NCBI GenBank assembly: GCA_905233765.1
Contig: CAJOCU010000003.1
Location: 1-64,000 of the forward strand
DNA from: an uncultured Bacteroidaceae bacterium
GTDB taxonomy: Bacteria > Bacteroidota > Bacteroidia > Bacteroidales > Bacteroidaceae
Length of the DNA stretch: 64,000 nt
Direction: 5' to 3'
This document shows positions 9,201-16,958 of the stretch, in pieces. The translations under genes and the position numbers were made by a program. The first letter of the stretch is position 1, and every line of letters begins with the position of its first letter. A model generated the notes under the pieces. The model made no database searches. It was given only the letters and a program-made list of their open reading frames with translations, and was not told where the DNA came from.

Positions 9201-10038
9201 CTATGCACAGATGCAGCGACGGCAGACGCGGGCCCAAGGCAGCCACGGCTTCTTCACCTTCACCAAGACAGACAGCGAGCTTATCCGCTGGACCGACCGC
9301 GAGGCGCACACCACCTACGACGTCTGTGCCGACGACCACTGCCAGCGCTATCAGGGCATCACGCGACAGACCAACCCACAGGTGGAAGCTGCCGTGAAAG
9401 CCACCGAAGGACAGGTGCTCGTCTGCGACGGCGAAGTGTGCGATGCCCGTTTCTCAAAGTGCTGCGGTGGTTACACCGAAAACTTCGAGAGTTGCTGGGA
9501 GGACAAGCACTACCCCTATCTCGAGAGCATCGAAGACCCCTTCTGCAACACCACTGACCCGAAGGTCATCCAGCAGGTGCTCAACGACTACGATCAGGAG
9601 ACCACCGACTTCTACCACTGGACAGTGACGCTCACGCAAGCCGAGGCGCAGCGTTACATCAGCGCCCATCTGAAAATGGACGACCTGGGCGATATCATTG
9701 ATCTCATCCCCATTGAGCGCGGCCCCAGCGAGCGCATCATCAAGCTGCAGATCGTGGGCAGTAAGCGGACCTTCACCATCGGCAAGGAGCTGGAAATCCG
9801 CTGTGCCCTCAGCGCCACGCACTTGAAGAGCTCGGCCTTCACGGTAGAACGTAAGGACATCGACGCCCAAGGCGTGCCCGCTCGCTTCATCCTGCATGGT
9901 AAGGGCTGGGGCCACGGCGTGGGCCTCTGTCAGATTGGCGCTGCCGTGATGGGCGAGCAAGGCTACACCTACGAGCAGATCCTGAAGCACTACTACCACA
10001 ACGTTGAAATCAAACAAATCCTCCCCACAGCCGAATAA
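6256..10038 (+). CDS. Fusion: GT2 glycosyltransferase, DUF4922, SpoIID/LytB
   Basis: A 1260-residue protein with three parts. Residues about 229-460 are a family 2 glycosyltransferase ([25 protein letters not shown]). Residues about 495-795 match DUF4922, a HIT/Ap4A-phosphorylase-like domain with CPDHMHLQ (His626-x-His628). Residues about 930-1260 form a SpoIID/LytB domain ([28 protein letters not shown]), the family that cuts glycan strands at stripped peptidoglycan or enhances amidases. No signal peptide is seen, which is odd for a SpoIID domain. Residues 812-846 are encoded by two copies of the GC-rich palindromic element. The start at 6256 is chosen from the promoter position. The combination suggests a cell-wall or glycan salvage role, which is inference. 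Confidence 0.85.
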   Translation: MPKISCFLPFIDEAEGLQTIAALRSQDEVSDIHLIGNPCQTSALRQMADEAQAPYILLYTKRFDLQLGYYALMRMLTVAEDTGASMVYADHRIQLPDGTVEAHPLIDYQLGSVRDDFSFGSLLLLCTADVKAYFAQERLKEYEFAGLYDLRLFLSRRALPVHISETLYTEIETDTRLSGQKQFDYVDPRNRRRQIEMERACTRHLKAIGALLAPDEFDEIKFEDEDFPVEATVIIPVRNRVRTIEDAIRSVLKQETTFPFNLMVVDNHSDDGTSEAVEQCKAADGGSALIHLTPSRGDLGIGGCWNLAVHHPQCGRFVVQLDSDDLYSGPDTLQRIVDAFREQKAAMVIGSYRMTNFQLETLPPGLIDHREWTPQNGRNNALRINGLGAPRAFYTPVLRKIQIPNTSYGEDYALGLMIGRRYRIGRIFEELYLCRRWEGNSDAALSTEKVNKNNLYKDQLRSTEIRARQALNAKWRKEASEEDVDRFFDAELAQWELAQKNYDALEANVQQRELVAGDVQLTVQWNPARIVSTGAKIDKASIEARPCFLCDENRPTEQHALMIRHHYQVLVNPFPILPRHFTIPTRRHKPQAIWEHFGTLRQLAWTMPHHIVFYNGPLCGASCPDHMHLQAGSRGQVPLECDWKLYETQLEKLYPLTSDATQQMADAGNASQRCGLFLLKNYVCPVFVIRSLPEETDSLLCQRLYNALPIHEDETEPRMNLISWREAGDESRGDEIIMLVFPRKKHRPECYGEVMVSPGALDMGGLIITPREEDYKKITPEWAAEILQEVTMTEEELKEVIEKVTDSPIPGRPAPGPSHEGGGTSGENEDSNAQPLPSLTGGVGGGSSLTVGLLSATAIRFKLNGNYTAKGATLTGPQEVAMSGGGLLWNGQVYRQLTFTPETDEASFTLEDVTIGKNFHWERNEAQTFCGTLKLMVEEDQILCINELPVEQYLCSVISSEMSPNCSMEFLKAAAVISRSWLYAQMQRRQTRAQGSHGFFTFTKTDSELIRWTDREAHTTYDVCADDHCQRYQGITRQTNPQVEAAVKATEGQVLVCDGEVCDARFSKCCGGYTENFESCWEDKHYPYLESIEDPFCNTTDPKVIQQVLNDYDQETTDFYHWTVTLTQAEAQRYISAHLKMDDLGDIIDLIPIERGPSERIIKLQIVGSKRTFTIGKELEIRCALSATHLKSSAFTVERKDIDAQGVPARFILHGKGWGHGVGLCQIGAAVMGEQGYTYEQILKHYYHNVEIKQILPTAE
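8691..8795. repeat. Two opposed GC-rich palindromic elements inside a gene
   Basis: The copy at 8691-8724 reads in one orientation (ACCCGCCCCCGGCCCCTCCC) and the copy at 8758-8795 in the opposite one. They are separated by 33 bp. Both stay in frame and encode a Gly/Pro-rich linker ([14 protein letters not shown] and [14 protein letters not shown]) between the DUF4922 and SpoIID domains. Confidence 0.75.
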
Positions 10039-10052
10039 TAATCATCAGAGCT

Positions 10053-12401
10053 ATGAAAAAAAGTCTTTCAGCAATCCTGTTCTTTAGCGTTTCGCTTACG
10101 CTACCAGCACAAGTAACTACTCCCCTCCCTACAAGGGAGGGGCCGGGGAAAGGGTCTTTTACCTCCTATGTCGATCCCCGCATCGGCACAGGTGACCACG
10201 GCCATGTCTTCGTGGGGGCCAACGTGCCTTTCGGAATGGTCAATGCAGGCCCTACGCAACTGGAGACGGGCTGGGACTGGTGCTCAGGCTACCACAAGAT
10301 TGTCGGCTTCGCCCAGACACACCTCAGCGGCACAGGCTGCTCCGACCTCGGCGACATTGCCATTATGCCTGCTGTCAAGGAATTAGGCCTCTCGCGCAAA
10401 GGACTGGCCACAACCTTCACCCATGAACAAGAAGAAGTACGGCCCGGCTACTACAGCATTGTGTTGCCCGAAAGCGGTATCCGCACAGAGATCACGGCCA
10501 CCCAGCGCTCAGCAATGTACCGCATCAGCTACCCCGAGGGTGCTCAACGCCACCTGTATGTCGATCTCGAGAACGGCATCGATGACGATCTTTTGTGGGG
10601 GCGCCTGCAGCAGATTGATCCTTACACTTACATTGGCTATCGCGTAAGCCACGGCTGGGCGAACGTACAACACTGCTACTTCGTTATGCGCCTCAGCCAG
10701 AAGAGCCGCATTTATGAACAAGCCACGATGAAGAGCAAACGTGCCGACGGTCCTGCGCCCATCTACCACCTACAAGTCATGTCATCCAGCGAGCCGCTCT
10801 TGGTGAACATCGCCCTCAGCCCTGTCTCCGAGGCCAATGCCATCGCCAACCTCAAGGCCGAGGCCTACAAGGGTGGTGAACTCATCGACTTCGACACCGT
10901 GCGTGCTGCTGCCGATGCCGCATGGAACCGCGAGCTCGGACGTGTGCAAGCCACCTTCCAGAACGACCGCGACCGCACCATCTTCTACACCGCCATGTAT
11001 CACTTCATGGTAGCTCCTCAGACATGGGACGATGTCAATGGCGACTGGAGAGGCGCTGACAACAAGGTCTATCGTTCAACTGATTCTACGGTTCCCGGGC
11101 TATGCTCCATCGTCATTGAAGGGAAAGATGAAGAGCCCCAAAAGTCAGCTCTGAAATCCCCCGTTGGCAGCAGTAAATACCTCACCACCCTCTCCCTTTG
11201 GGATACCTACCGCGCCGCCGCTCCCCTCTCCACTATCATTCTGCCGGAGATGATGCCCAGCATCGCCGAGACCTACCTCCGCATCTTCCGCGAGCAGGGC
11301 AAGCTGCCCGTGTGGCACCTGATGTCGCAGGAGACCAACTGTATGGTCGGCTGCCCCGCCGTTCCCATCCTCGCCGACCTGCTGCTCAAGGGCTTCGTCA
11401 AGGACTCCCTCGCTGTCGTGAAGGCGATGACCAGCAGCCTGCTCATGGACGAGCGCGGCCTCGATGACATGAAGCGCCTCGGCTATGTCGCCAACGACCA
11501 CCACGGCGGCTCACTCAGCATGACACTGGAATATATGCTGGCAGACTGGGCCGCCGCTCAAGCCGGTCGAGCCTTCCTAAACGCTAAACGTTCATCGTTA
11601 AACGAAAACCAAGCCGAGGAGCTCCGCAAGCAAATCGACTACCTCGACATGCGCTCGCACTCCTATCCCGCCCTCTACGACCCGCGCGTGGGCTTCCTCC
11701 GCTCCAAGAATGCGAAGGGTGAGTTCAACCCCATCGACGACTTCAACCCCGCCTTCCAGACCAGCGACTACACCGAGGGCAACCCGTGGCAGTACCTCTG
11801 GCTTGTGCCCCACGATGTCGAAGGTCTCATGAAGATGCTCGGTGGCCGCGAACAGGCTGTGAAGCGTCTCGATGATCTCTTTGCCGCCGACAGCCAACTC
11901 AACGCTGATGCCAACCCGGACATCAGCGGCCTCATCGGTCAGTATGCCCACGGCAACGAACCCAGCCACCACACGGCCTACCTCTATGCCCTCATGGGTC
12001 TGCCCCGAAAGACCGCGAAGATTGTACACCAGATCCAGCGCGAGCTCTACACCGACCAGCCCGCAGGCCTCTGCGGCAACGAGGACGTAGGTCAGATGTC
12101 CGCTTGGTACATCCTCTCGGCTCTCGGTTTCTATCAGGTTGAGCCCTGTGGCGGCCGCTATGTGCTCGGCTCACCACTCGTCAAGGAAGCAACCCTCCAC
12201 ATCGGCAACGGCAAGACCTTCACCATCCGCACCCACGGCCTCAGCGACAAAGCCTTCTACATCAAGCGTGTCCTCCTCAACGGTCAGCCACTGCAGCGCC
12301 AAGCTCTCTCTCAGCCACGACACGGCGAGGAAGAAACCCTCATCCTACGCCACGAAGACATCGTGCGCGGCGGCACCCTTGACATCTATATGACCAAATA
12401 A
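10053..12401 (+). CDS. GH92 family exo-alpha-mannosidase, exported
   Basis: A 782-residue protein with a signal peptide ending LPAQ (about residue 19). The GH92 signatures start at YVDPRIGTGDHGH (about residue 36) and include PFGMVNAGPTQ, HLSGTGCSD, SLWDTYRAAAPL, GNEPSHHTAYLY and GNEDVGQMSAWY. GH92 enzymes are calcium-dependent inverting alpha-mannosidases acting on N-glycan or yeast mannan in the periplasm. The mature N-terminus has a foreign peptide (PLPTREGPGKGS, residues about 25-36) encoded by the palindromic element at 10119-10157, just before the conserved domain. It starts 14 bp after the preceding gene, so the two may be co-transcribed. It ends directly against queF on the other strand. 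Confidence 0.93.
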   Translation: MKKSLSAILFFSVSLTLPAQVTTPLPTREGPGKGSFTSYVDPRIGTGDHGHVFVGANVPFGMVNAGPTQLETGWDWCSGYHKIVGFAQTHLSGTGCSDLGDIAIMPAVKELGLSRKGLATTFTHEQEEVRPGYYSIVLPESGIRTEITATQRSAMYRISYPEGAQRHLYVDLENGIDDDLLWGRLQQIDPYTYIGYRVSHGWANVQHCYFVMRLSQKSRIYEQATMKSKRADGPAPIYHLQVMSSSEPLLVNIALSPVSEANAIANLKAEAYKGGELIDFDTVRAAADAAWNRELGRVQATFQNDRDRTIFYTAMYHFMVAPQTWDDVNGDWRGADNKVYRSTDSTVPGLCSIVIEGKDEEPQKSALKSPVGSSKYLTTLSLWDTYRAAAPLSTIILPEMMPSIAETYLRIFREQGKLPVWHLMSQETNCMVGCPAVPILADLLLKGFVKDSLAVVKAMTSSLLMDERGLDDMKRLGYVANDHHGGSLSMTLEYMLADWAAAQAGRAFLNAKRSSLNENQAEELRKQIDYLDMRSHSYPALYDPRVGFLRSKNAKGEFNPIDDFNPAFQTSDYTEGNPWQYLWLVPHDVEGLMKMLGGREQAVKRLDDLFAADSQLNADANPDISGLIGQYAHGNEPSHHTAYLYALMGLPRKTAKIVHQIQRELYTDQPAGLCGNEDVGQMSAWYILSALGFYQVEPCGGRYVLGSPLVKEATLHIGNGKTFTIRTHGLSDKAFYIKRVLLNGQPLQRQALSQPRHGEEETLILRHEDIVRGGTLDIYMTK
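10119..10157. repeat. GC-rich palindromic element in the GH92 N-terminus
   Basis: CTCCCCTCCCTACAAGGGAG, followed by a GGGCCGGGGAAAGGG tail, sits in frame right after the signal-peptide codons. Confidence 0.75.
11577..11606. repeat. TAAACG-type short repeat inside the GH92 gene
   Basis: CTAAACG occurs twice, followed by its complement around TTCATCGTTAAACG. In frame it codes for LNAKRSSLNEN, in a variable surface loop before an acidic helix. It looks like another short repeat tolerated in coding sequence. Confidence 0.4.
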
Positions 12402-12860
12402 TCAAAGGTCATGATGCAGTAGCCGGTACTGCGCCATCTCTTCGTACTTCGTGCCGGGCTGACCGTAGTTAGCGTAAGGATAGATGCTGATGCCACCACG
12501 GGGCGTGAAGAGCCCGATGACCTCGATGTACTTGGGTTGCATCAGTTTGATGAGGTCTTTCATAATCGTGTTCACGCAGTCCTCGTGGAAGTCGCCGTGA
12601 TTACGGAAGCTGAAGAGGTAGAGTTTCAATGACTTCGACTCCACCATCAGCTTGCCCGGCAGGTAGTTGATGCGGATTTCAGCGAAATCCGGTTGTCCTG
12701 TGATGGGGCATAGGCTCGTGAACTCAGGGCAGTTAAAGCGCACCCAATAGTCGTTGTCGGGATGCCGGTTCTCGAAAGTCTCCAGCAGCTGCGGAGCATA
12801 ATCTGTCGGATATTCAGTCTTGCGACCGAGCGATTGCAGGTTGTCTTGTTCGCGATTCAT
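12402..12860 (-). CDS. queF: NADPH-dependent 7-cyano-7-deazaguanine reductase
   Basis: A 152-residue short-type QueF. It reduces preQ0 to preQ1 in queuosine synthesis. The nucleophile Cys is in [13 protein letters not shown] (about residues 49-61), followed by the conserved Asp. The family motif [20 protein letters not shown] (about 74-93) binds NADPH and is intact. A TAACTTTG box lies at 12883-12890, within the last codon of the neighbouring antiporter gene. The other queuosine genes of the window (transporter, queC) are 8 kb away. The convergent GH92 gene ends on the adjacent base. Confidence 0.95.
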   Translation of the reverse strand: MNREQDNLQSLGRKTEYPTDYAPQLLETFENRHPDNDYWVRFNCPEFTSLCPITGQPDFAEIRINYLPGKLMVESKSLKLYLFSFRNHGDFHEDCVNTIMKDLIKLMQPKYIEVIGLFTPRGGISIYPYANYGQPGTKYEEMAQYRLLHHDL

Positions 12861-12882
12861 AGATATCTTTTTTATGTGAGCG

Positions 12883-12890
12883 CAAAGTTA
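12883..12890 (-). promoter_or_regulatory. Promoter -7 box (TAACTTTG) of queF
   Basis: TAACTTTG on the minus strand, 23 bp before the queF start. It overlaps the stop codon of the upstream antiporter gene (12888). Confidence 0.5.
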
Positions 12891-14288
12891 TTTTTGTTTC
12901 TCCACCGGTTGAATGCGGCCAGAGGCTGCAACCATGATGCTGGTGAGGGGTGAGAGCAGGTTGAAGAAGCAGTATGGAAGGTAGGCCAACGTGGCTACAC
13001 CGAGCACGGTGCTCTGCACCAATCCGCAGGTGTTCCAGGGCACTAGCACGCTGGTGACCGTGGCGCCATCCTCGCAGGTACGGCTCAACAGACGCGACTC
13101 ATAGCCGCGGTCACGATAAACGTCCTTGAACATGGAGCTGGTGAGGATGATGCTGAGGAACTGGTCGGAAAGGGCGATATTACAGAAGATGCCGGTGAGG
13201 GCTGTGGAAGCCACAAGGGAGGCCGTTCCGCGGACAAAGTGCAGGAGCATCTGCATCACATCGCGCAGCACACCGGTGGCCGTGACCACGCCGCCGAAGA
13301 CCTGGGCACAGATGATGAGCCACACCGTGGGCATCATCCCGGCCATGCCGTGCGTTCGCACAAGTTGATCGAGCGCCAGAGCCCCCGTCTGGATGCTCGT
13401 GGGGCCGTAGATGACCTTCATGGTTCCCTCGTACCACCCTGCCTCGGAAATCTGCGCAATCAATGCCGGCTGCCATACGACCGCTACGACGGCTGCCATC
13501 AACGCCGCCAGGAACAGCACCACCATCGCTGGCCAGCGCCGCGCAATCATCACCCCCGTCAATATTGGCACCAGCAGCAGCCACGGAGAGATCATGAACG
13601 TCTGCTCCAACTCATTGAGGAATGTCATCTCACCACTTCCCGAGACATCCATCATCAGTCCTGCCACCGTGAAGATGAGCAACGACACACAGAACGTAGG
13701 GATGGTGGTCTTCATCATATAGCGGATATGCGTGAATAGCGGAGTACCGGAAACGCTGGAAGCCAGCACCGTGGTGTCAGATAGTGGCGAGAGCTTGTCG
13801 CCGAAGTAGGCACCTGTGATGATGCTACCTGCCACCCAGCCGTCGTCGAAGCCGTGCGCCCGTCCGATGCCCATCAGCGCCACACCAATCGTGGCCACCG
13901 TGGTCCACGACGAACCCACCATCAGGCTGACCAGCGCACAGAACAGGCTACTGCTGACCAGAAACCATTCGGGGCGCAGCACCTGCACACCGTAGTAGAT
14001 CATCGTCGGCACAATGCCCGAGAGCATCCATGTGCCGCCGATGGCTCCGATGAGTAGCAGGATGATGATGCTAGGCATACAACTGGCTATCTTGTCCGTC
14101 ATCTCTCGCTCCAGCGCCTCCCATTCCACACGCCGCATCAGGAAACCCACGAACACACAAATGGCCGAGGCGATGAGCAACGACACCTGCGTAGCGCCAT
14201 CCAGCGCATCCGTGCCGAAAGCCGAAACGCAAGTGGCAATCAGCGCAATCAGCGCTACGAAAGGTATAAGTGATAAATACTTCTTCAT
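12888..14288 (-). CDS. nhaC: Na+/H+ antiporter, NhaC family
   Basis: A 466-residue inner-membrane protein with about 11-12 hydrophobic segments. Family features are GSSWTTVATIGVALMGIG (about residues 122-139), SIITGAYFGDKLSPLSDTTV (about 154-173), and a C-terminal SRTCEDGATVTSVLVPWNTC segment. NhaC members exchange Na+ for protons, or malate/lactate in some cases; the substrate here is not determined. It has its own TATCTTTG promoter box at 14299-14306 and is followed by queF after 27 bp. Confidence 0.9.
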   Translation of the reverse strand: MKKYLSLIPFVALIALIATCVSAFGTDALDGATQVSLLIASAICVFVGFLMRRVEWEALEREMTDKIASCMPSIIILLLIGAIGGTWMLSGIVPTMIYYGVQVLRPEWFLVSSSLFCALVSLMVGSSWTTVATIGVALMGIGRAHGFDDGWVAGSIITGAYFGDKLSPLSDTTVLASSVSGTPLFTHIRYMMKTTIPTFCVSLLIFTVAGLMMDVSGSGEMTFLNELEQTFMISPWLLLVPILTGVMIARRWPAMVVLFLAALMAAVVAVVWQPALIAQISEAGWYEGTMKVIYGPTSIQTGALALDQLVRTHGMAGMMPTVWLIICAQVFGGVVTATGVLRDVMQMLLHFVRGTASLVASTALTGIFCNIALSDQFLSIILTSSMFKDVYRDRGYESRLLSRTCEDGATVTSVLVPWNTCGLVQSTVLGVATLAYLPYCFFNLLSPLTSIMVAASGRIQPVEKQK

Positions 14289-14298
14289 TTATTGGGCG

Positions 14299-14306
14299 CA
14301 AAGATA
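14299..14306 (-). promoter_or_regulatory. Promoter -7 box (TATCTTTG) of nhaC
   Basis: TATCTTTG on the minus strand, 10 bp before the start codon at 14288, implying a very short leader. No convincing -33 TTTG. Confidence 0.5.
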
Positions 14307-14392
14307 TGATAAAATTACGATTGTACGATGGACGATAGACCAAATTTTGTTGATGAAAGAGAAAAATGAAAGAAAAGAAAAAGCTTTTGCAT

Positions 14393-14505
14393 AAAACCCT
14401 ACGAACCCTCCCTACAGCCCCCTCTCCGAAGGGTGCACCCTTTTTGCGAAAACCCTGCACCCTTATCGCGAAAACCCTGCAGGGTTCGGAGAGGGGGGGC
14501 TGTAG
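14393..14505. repeat. Nested intergenic palindrome with internal direct repeats
   Basis: Arms CTACAGCCCCCTCTCCGAA (14412-14430) and its complement (14485-14505, two extra G) enclose GGGTGCACCC and two copies of GCGAAAACCCTGCA. The left flank AAAACCCTACGAACCCTCCC repeats the arm seen at 592-611. The stretch 14289-14611 contains no gene. Confidence 0.55.
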
Positions 14506-14568
14506 CGGTCCCAAGATGGGGACAGTGTGTTGGTTGTTCCATCGCGAGCGAACGACCAGAAGAACGCG

Positions 14569-14608
14569 TTCTTATGGCGTTTACCATGCATGGAAAACGC
14601 CATAAGAA
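14569..14608 (-). terminator. Hairpin ending the sialic-acid operon
   Basis: A perfect 14-bp stem (TTCTTATGGCGTTT/AAACGCCATAAGAA) with a 12-base loop begins three bases after the stop codon of the last operon gene (14612). The downstream U-tract is poor, so it may protect the 3' end as much as terminate. Confidence 0.55.
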
Positions 14609-14611
14609 TGC

Positions 14612-15436
14612 TTACTTGAGGGCTTTCACGAAGAAGGTGACGCCGAGGTGGGCGGCGTGGGAGACGTCGGGGGAGAAGCCGTGGTCGTAGCGGTCGAGCT
14701 GGTGCCATTCGCTGCCGCGCCAGAGCTGGTGGAAGCGGAGGCCGTAGGTGAAGGGGACTACACGGTCGGCAGTGCCGTGAACGATGCAGGCAGGACCTTT
14801 GTAGCCGGCGGCGGTCTCGTAGATAGGCAACCAGAAGGCGGTTGTGATATAGTCGCGACCAATGCGATGGCCCCATACCTCAACGGTCTCGGGCGGGTCG
14901 AGCGGGTCGCCGTGATTGCCAGGCTGATTCAGGATGCTGCCACGGATGGCATCGTCGCGGATGACAGCAGCAGGGGCATACAGGGCTACGGCTTTGATGT
15001 TCTTCTTACCTAACTGACCGGCCAGCATAGAGGTGACTACCCCACCCTGGGAATGTCCGACGATGCCGATGCGACCGAAACGGGGATCGGCATGGATGAA
15101 CTCATAGACGCGGCGTGCGTCCTCGATCTCATTGGGAATGGTCATCTTCTCGAAGGCTCCCTCGCTCTCGCCGTGGGCGTTGAAGTCGAAGCGGATGCTG
15201 GCGATGCCCTGTGCCTCGAGGCCGTCGGCAAGGCAGCGCATAAGGGGTTCATTGCGATTGCCTGTGAAGCCGTGGCAGATGATGACGATGGGGCATCGCT
15301 TGGGCATCACATCGGGGGTCTGAAGGTCGGCCACCAAAAGGCCGTGGTCGCCCTGAAGTGTAAGGCGTTCGCTCTTGGCGGCGACACTACCCGCCATCAG
15401 GAGGCAGGCAAGGAGGAGTGTGATGTTCTTTTTCAT
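14612..15436 (-). CDS. Exported alpha/beta hydrolase, esterase-like
   Basis: A 274-residue protein with a signal peptide (to about residue 20, VAAK). The alpha/beta fold shows CHGFTGNRNEP (oxyanion region, about 54-64), nucleophile Ser in GHSQGG (about 125-130), catalytic Asp in GTADRVVPF (about 222-230) and His in YDHGFSP. The closest familiar group is the feruloyl/acyl esterase-like hydrolases. As the last gene of the sialic-acid operon, 12 bp after the TIGR04076 gene, it may remove O-acetyl groups from sialic acids or other glycans. That is inference from location. Confidence 0.75.
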   Translation of the reverse strand: MKKNITLLLACLLMAGSVAAKSERLTLQGDHGLLVADLQTPDVMPKRCPIVIICHGFTGNRNEPLMRCLADGLEAQGIASIRFDFNAHGESEGAFEKMTIPNEIEDARRVYEFIHADPRFGRIGIVGHSQGGVVTSMLAGQLGKKNIKAVALYAPAAVIRDDAIRGSILNQPGNHGDPLDPPETVEVWGHRIGRDYITTAFWLPIYETAAGYKGPACIVHGTADRVVPFTYGLRFHQLWRGSEWHQLDRYDHGFSPDVSHAAHLGVTFFVKALK

Positions 15437-15448
15437 TGTGGTGTAATG

Positions 15449-15748
15449 TTACAGGGCTTCGATGTAGAAGCTGACGGGACGGAAGCCGTCGTTGCAGCTA
15501 ATCATGGCGCTCATGGGGTTCTTCATCCAGCCGTCGAAGAAGTTGCCTTCGCCGCGGGCAAGGGACTCCACGAAAGGACGCATCACATCCCAAGCGGAAG
15601 GGCATAAGCCCTCGGGACACTGACCGTCAACGGATACCCATTGCTGGCCCATACTGACATCGCAGGCGTGCTCGATGGGGTTCTCATACTGCGCCATCAG
15701 GTCGTCATAGACGGTCTGACGCACAGCGGTGATACGAACAGGATTCAT
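15449..15748 (-). CDS. TIGR04076 family small protein
   Basis: A 99-residue protein from the ATG at 15748, which overlaps the TGA of the epimerase gene (ATGA). It has the family pattern: N-terminal VRITAVRQTVYDDLMAQY, a central CPEGLCPSAWDVMRPFV and C-terminal ISCNDGFRPVSFYIE. The family's function is unknown. An upstream in-frame ATG (15823) lies inside the preceding gene and is not needed. Tight coupling to the epimerase suggests an accessory role in sialic-acid catabolism. Confidence 0.75.
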   Translation of the reverse strand: MNPVRITAVRQTVYDDLMAQYENPIEHACDVSMGQQWVSVDGQCPEGLCPSAWDVMRPFVESLARGEGNFFDGWMKNPMSAMISCNDGFRPVSFYIEAL

Positions 15749-16941
15749 TCTCTGGTAGCGAGGTCTTCGAGAATCTTCCAAACGTTGAGGAGGCCACGGG
15801 GCACATGGAAGCAGCCCTTCCACTTACCGCCCTTGAGAGGCAGCAGGACCTCGCCCTGACGGTTGAGGTAGCCGTACCACTCGGGGTAGTCATCGTCGCG
15901 GAAGTGTTTCCAGGCGTAGTCGTGGACGCGCTGGAACCAGTCGAGGCAACGCTGGTCGCCGGTGAGCTGATAGCCCTTGATGAGGGAGATGAGGGTCTCG
16001 AAATGTACCCACCACAGCTTCTGGTCCCATTCGAGTTCGTGGCGCGGATGGCCGAGGCGGTCCATGAAGTAGAAGATGCCGTCGTACTCCTTGTCCCAGC
16101 CGTACTCGACTTCTGCAAGGGTGATTTCCACGGCTTTCTTGATGAGTTCGGGACGACCGAGGCGCTTGCCGAGATCCATGACGAACCACATGGCTTCGAT
16201 GGCGTGACCGGGGTTCATCTTGCGGCCATCGAAACAATCGACGAGGTTGCCGTCCTTGCCCAGGGCTTCCACGATGAGACCGAGTTCGGGACGGTAGAAG
16301 ACGTCCATGACTTCGTGCAGGCAGTCATCGATGGCTTTCTGCAGGAAGGCAGGCTCCAGCAGGGGTTCAATCTCGAGGGCTACGTTGCAGAGGATCATCG
16401 GCAGGTCGAAGGTCTTCAGGGCACGGGCACCGGGAGCGGCCTTGGACCACTTGCCCTTGGGGTTGTCGGTCTTGGAGAGGACGATGTCGAAGGTGCGCTT
16501 GGCAATGTCGGCGTATTCGGCGGAACGGGCGACGTCGCCCGCGGTCTTCAATGCGATGGAGAGCTGGCCGAAGGCGATGACGGCGAAGGTGTAGGAGAAG
16601 ATGTTGTAGGGCTCCACGAGGGCATGGCCTTCGCGGTCGAGGGCGAAGTACCAGTTGAGGTTGCCATCGTGGCCGTGCTTCTTCAGGAACTCAGCACCCT
16701 GAATGGCGGTGTCGAGCCACTCCTTGCGGGGCTCCACGGTGTTGTAGAGCTTGGAGAACATCCACACCTCGCGGCCTTGCATCCACACGAATTTGTCGGT
16801 GTCATAGACATTGCCAACGCGGTCAAGGCAGGTGAAATAACCGCCAAACTCGGTATCCTGGCTCTTGTTAAGCCAGAAGGGAATCACGCGGTCCAGTAAT
16901 TCGGAGCGGTACTGCTCCGCTAATTTCTTGAAGTCTATCAT
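15745..16941 (-). CDS. nanE: N-acylglucosamine 2-epimerase (AGE family), ManNAc to GlcNAc
   Basis: A 398-residue cytoplasmic (alpha/alpha)6-barrel protein starting MIDFKKLAEQYRSELL at 16941, 17 bp after the symporter gene. Typical AGE segments are visible: FVWMQGREVWMFSKLYN (about 54-70), NPGHAIEAMWFVMDLGKR with the catalytic His (about 235-252), and a late QKLWWVHFE. In Bacteroides nan operons this type (NanE-II) converts ManNAc, released by the lyase, to GlcNAc. The neighbours support that role. A cellobiose epimerase function is the main alternative, less likely here. Confidence 0.88.
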   Translation of the reverse strand: MIDFKKLAEQYRSELLDRVIPFWLNKSQDTEFGGYFTCLDRVGNVYDTDKFVWMQGREVWMFSKLYNTVEPRKEWLDTAIQGAEFLKKHGHDGNLNWYFALDREGHALVEPYNIFSYTFAVIAFGQLSIALKTAGDVARSAEYADIAKRTFDIVLSKTDNPKGKWSKAAPGARALKTFDLPMILCNVALEIEPLLEPAFLQKAIDDCLHEVMDVFYRPELGLIVEALGKDGNLVDCFDGRKMNPGHAIEAMWFVMDLGKRLGRPELIKKAVEITLAEVEYGWDKEYDGIFYFMDRLGHPRHELEWDQKLWWVHFETLISLIKGYQLTGDQRCLDWFQRVHDYAWKHFRDDDYPEWYGYLNRQGEVLLPLKGGKWKGCFHVPRGLLNVWKILEDLATRE

Positions 16942-16958
16942 AAATGTATTGAACTTAA

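Noticed and set aside
15805..16899. 364-codon open frame opposite the epimerase gene
   Set aside because: It is the antisense shadow of a clear AGE-family gene, without its own promoter or domain.
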